Assembly (NCBI RefSeq): GCF_000620845.1
Contig: NZ_KK211189.1
Coordinates: forward strand, 2,201,878 to 2,265,877
Length of the DNA: 64,000 nucleotides
Direction: 5' to 3'
Source: Exiguobacterium marinum DSM 16307
GTDB lineage: Bacteria; Bacillota; Bacilli; Exiguobacteriales; Exiguobacteriaceae
Positions 62,943 to 64,000 of this stretch are shown piece by piece. Numbering within the stretch: position 1 is the first letter of the stretch; every line of letters begins with the position of its first letter. The position numbers and the translations under genes were made by a program. Below the pieces are notes generated by a model. The model did no database searches. It was not told the origin of the DNA and saw nothing but the letters and a program-made list of their open reading frames with translations.

Positions 62943-62956
62943 CGAACAAACGTTTG
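62943..62956. promoter_or_regulatory. Possible LexA (SOS) box between cymR and rarA
   Basis: CGAACAAACGTTTG matches 13 of 14 positions of the Bacillus LexA consensus CGAACRNRYGTTYC. A TATACT box at 62934-62939 (plus strand) precedes it, so it would overlap the rarA start of transcription. Confidence 0.4.
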
Positions 62957-62975
62957 TCGAAAGGAATGGTTACGT

Positions 62976-64000
62976 ATGCCTGATTTGTTTCATCAATCGA
63001 ATGGTGGACCGCTCGCCAACCGGATGCGCCCCGAAACGTTAGATGACGTGATCGGACAGCGACATATCGTCGGCGAGGGCAAGCTCCTTCGCCGTGCCAT
63101 CGAAGCGGATCGACTCGGTACGATTATTTTATACGGTCCACCGGGTACCGGTAAGACGACACTCGCTCGTGTCATTTCGAATTACACGAAGGCGACGTTC
63201 GTCCAATTGAACGCCGTCACCGCCAAGCTCGATGAATTGCGAAGCGTCATTCGTGAAGCGGAGTCCCGGTTTGACTTCGACGATGAGCGAACGATTCTTT
63301 TTTTAGATGAGATCCATCGATTCAATAAACTTCAGCAAGACGCGCTTCTCCCTGCCCTTGAGTCCGGAAAGCTCGTCCTCATCGGAGCGACGACCGAAAA
63401 CCCGAGCTTTGAAGTGAATGCCGCCCTGTTGTCTCGGGCGACGGTGTTCCGACTTGAGCAGCCGGGTGCCGAGGAGTTACGTGCCGTCCTTGACCGGGCG
63501 CTCCATGACTCCCGTGGTCTCGGGAACTACCCTGTGAAAATGGATGAAGCTGCTGCTGACCATTATATCAAAATGGCGGACGGTGACTACCGTGTCCTAT
63601 TAAATGCACTTGAACTCGCCGTCTTAACAACGCCAGAAGTGAACGGGCAGATTCACATCACACTAGAGGTCGCAGAAGAGTCGATTCAACAAAAATCGAT
63701 CAAATATGATAAAACGGGCGACCGACACTACGATGTCATCTCGGCCTTCATCAAATCGATTCGTGGTTCGGACCCGGATGCCGCGCTCTACTGGCTCGCC
63801 GTCATGATCGAAGCTGGCGAGTCCCCGCGCTTCATCATGCGTCGTCTTTACGTGCATGCCGCAGAAGATATCGGAATGAGCGATCCGAACGCGCTACTCG
63901 TCGTCGATGCGGCAGCACGCGCGAGCGAATACATCGGCTTTCCTGAAGCCCGTATACCGATTGCAGAAGCTGTTCTTTATCTCGCGACCGCCCCAAAATC
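62976..64000 (+). CDS. rarA: Replication-associated AAA+ ATPase RarA (cut by window edge)
   Basis: AAA+ ATPase of the clamp-loader-like RarA/MgsA family acting at stalled forks. About 341 residues visible, running off the right edge. Walker [10 protein letters not shown] near 54-62, Walker [12 protein letters not shown] near 107-117, sensor 1 GATTENPSF near 140, and the arginine finger in [12 protein letters not shown]. The C-terminal tetramer part ([35 protein letters not shown]) is present up to the edge. AAAGGAATGG is the ribosome site. It corresponds to B. subtilis yrvN, next to cymR. Confidence 0.94.
   Translation, partial: MPDLFHQSNGGPLANRMRPETLDDVIGQRHIVGEGKLLRRAIEADRLGTIILYGPPGTGKTTLARVISNYTKATFVQLNAVTAKLDELRSVIREAESRFDFDDERTILFLDEIHRFNKLQQDALLPALESGKLVLIGATTENPSFEVNAALLSRATVFRLEQPGAEELRAVLDRALHDSRGLGNYPVKMDEAAADHYIKMADGDYRVLLNALELAVLTTPEVNGQIHITLEVAEESIQQKSIKYDKTGDRHYDVISAFIKSIRGSDPDAALYWLAVMIEAGESPRFIMRRLYVHAAEDIGMSDPNALLVVDAAARASEYIGFPEARIPIAEAVLYLATAPK

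Overview
The window reads as a contiguous chromosomal segment of a low-to-moderate GC Bacillales bacterium. Gene order and protein detail point to Exiguobacterium or a close relative, but this is inference from recognisable genes, not a database match. Blocks that are far apart in Bacillus subtilis lie together here: the rnjA/ktrC and ccpC/dapL neighbourhoods, the yjb block (spx, mecA, coiA, pepF, spxH, CYTH protein, relQ, nadK, pseudouridine synthase), and the yrr/yrv block (greA, udk, trmR, mltG, ireB, ruvX, alaS, recD2, mnmA, yrvO, cymR, rarA). I saw no transposon, prophage, CRISPR array, rRNA or tRNA. Most genes are on the minus strand.

Layout: 1-10 kb holds a phospholipase D-like gene cut by the edge, RNase J1, a HAD phosphatase, KtrC, cytochrome bd oxidase, the CcpC regulator coupled to a diaminopimelate-pathway deacetylase, BdbC and NAD synthetase. 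10-19 kb is the accessory-like part, with many small unrecognised proteins, a coupled acetyltransferase/hydrolase/flavin reductase set, and a coupled PgpA/PAP2/two-unknown set. 19-34 kb carries FabI, RodA, the RelQ/NadK group, the ClpXP/Spx adaptor block (SpxH, MecA, Spx) with PepF and CoiA, and cardiolipin synthase. 34-48 kb is an oligopeptide transport region (oppABCDF plus two extra binding proteins), interrupted by trpS with a T-box leader, then FabF/FabH. 48-64 kb is the yrr/yrv block of tRNA, RNA and DNA maintenance genes.

How the parts connect: FapR-type operators precede both fabI and fabHF, so lipid synthesis is jointly controlled. T-box leaders precede trpS and alaS. A CodY-type box precedes oppA, with a weaker one before the second oppA. 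A Rex-type palindrome sits at the start of a minus-strand small RNA between spxH and pepF. That RNA has the position and sequence hallmarks of the RsaE/RoxS family and is the most interesting element found. A degenerate Rex-like site also precedes cydAB, so redox control by NADH may link the oxidase and the small RNA. Spx, its degradation adaptors and BdbC add a thiol-redox theme.

Many longer open frames include N-terminal extensions. Starts given here follow the best Shine-Dalgarno sequence and family length, and the reason is stated where it matters.
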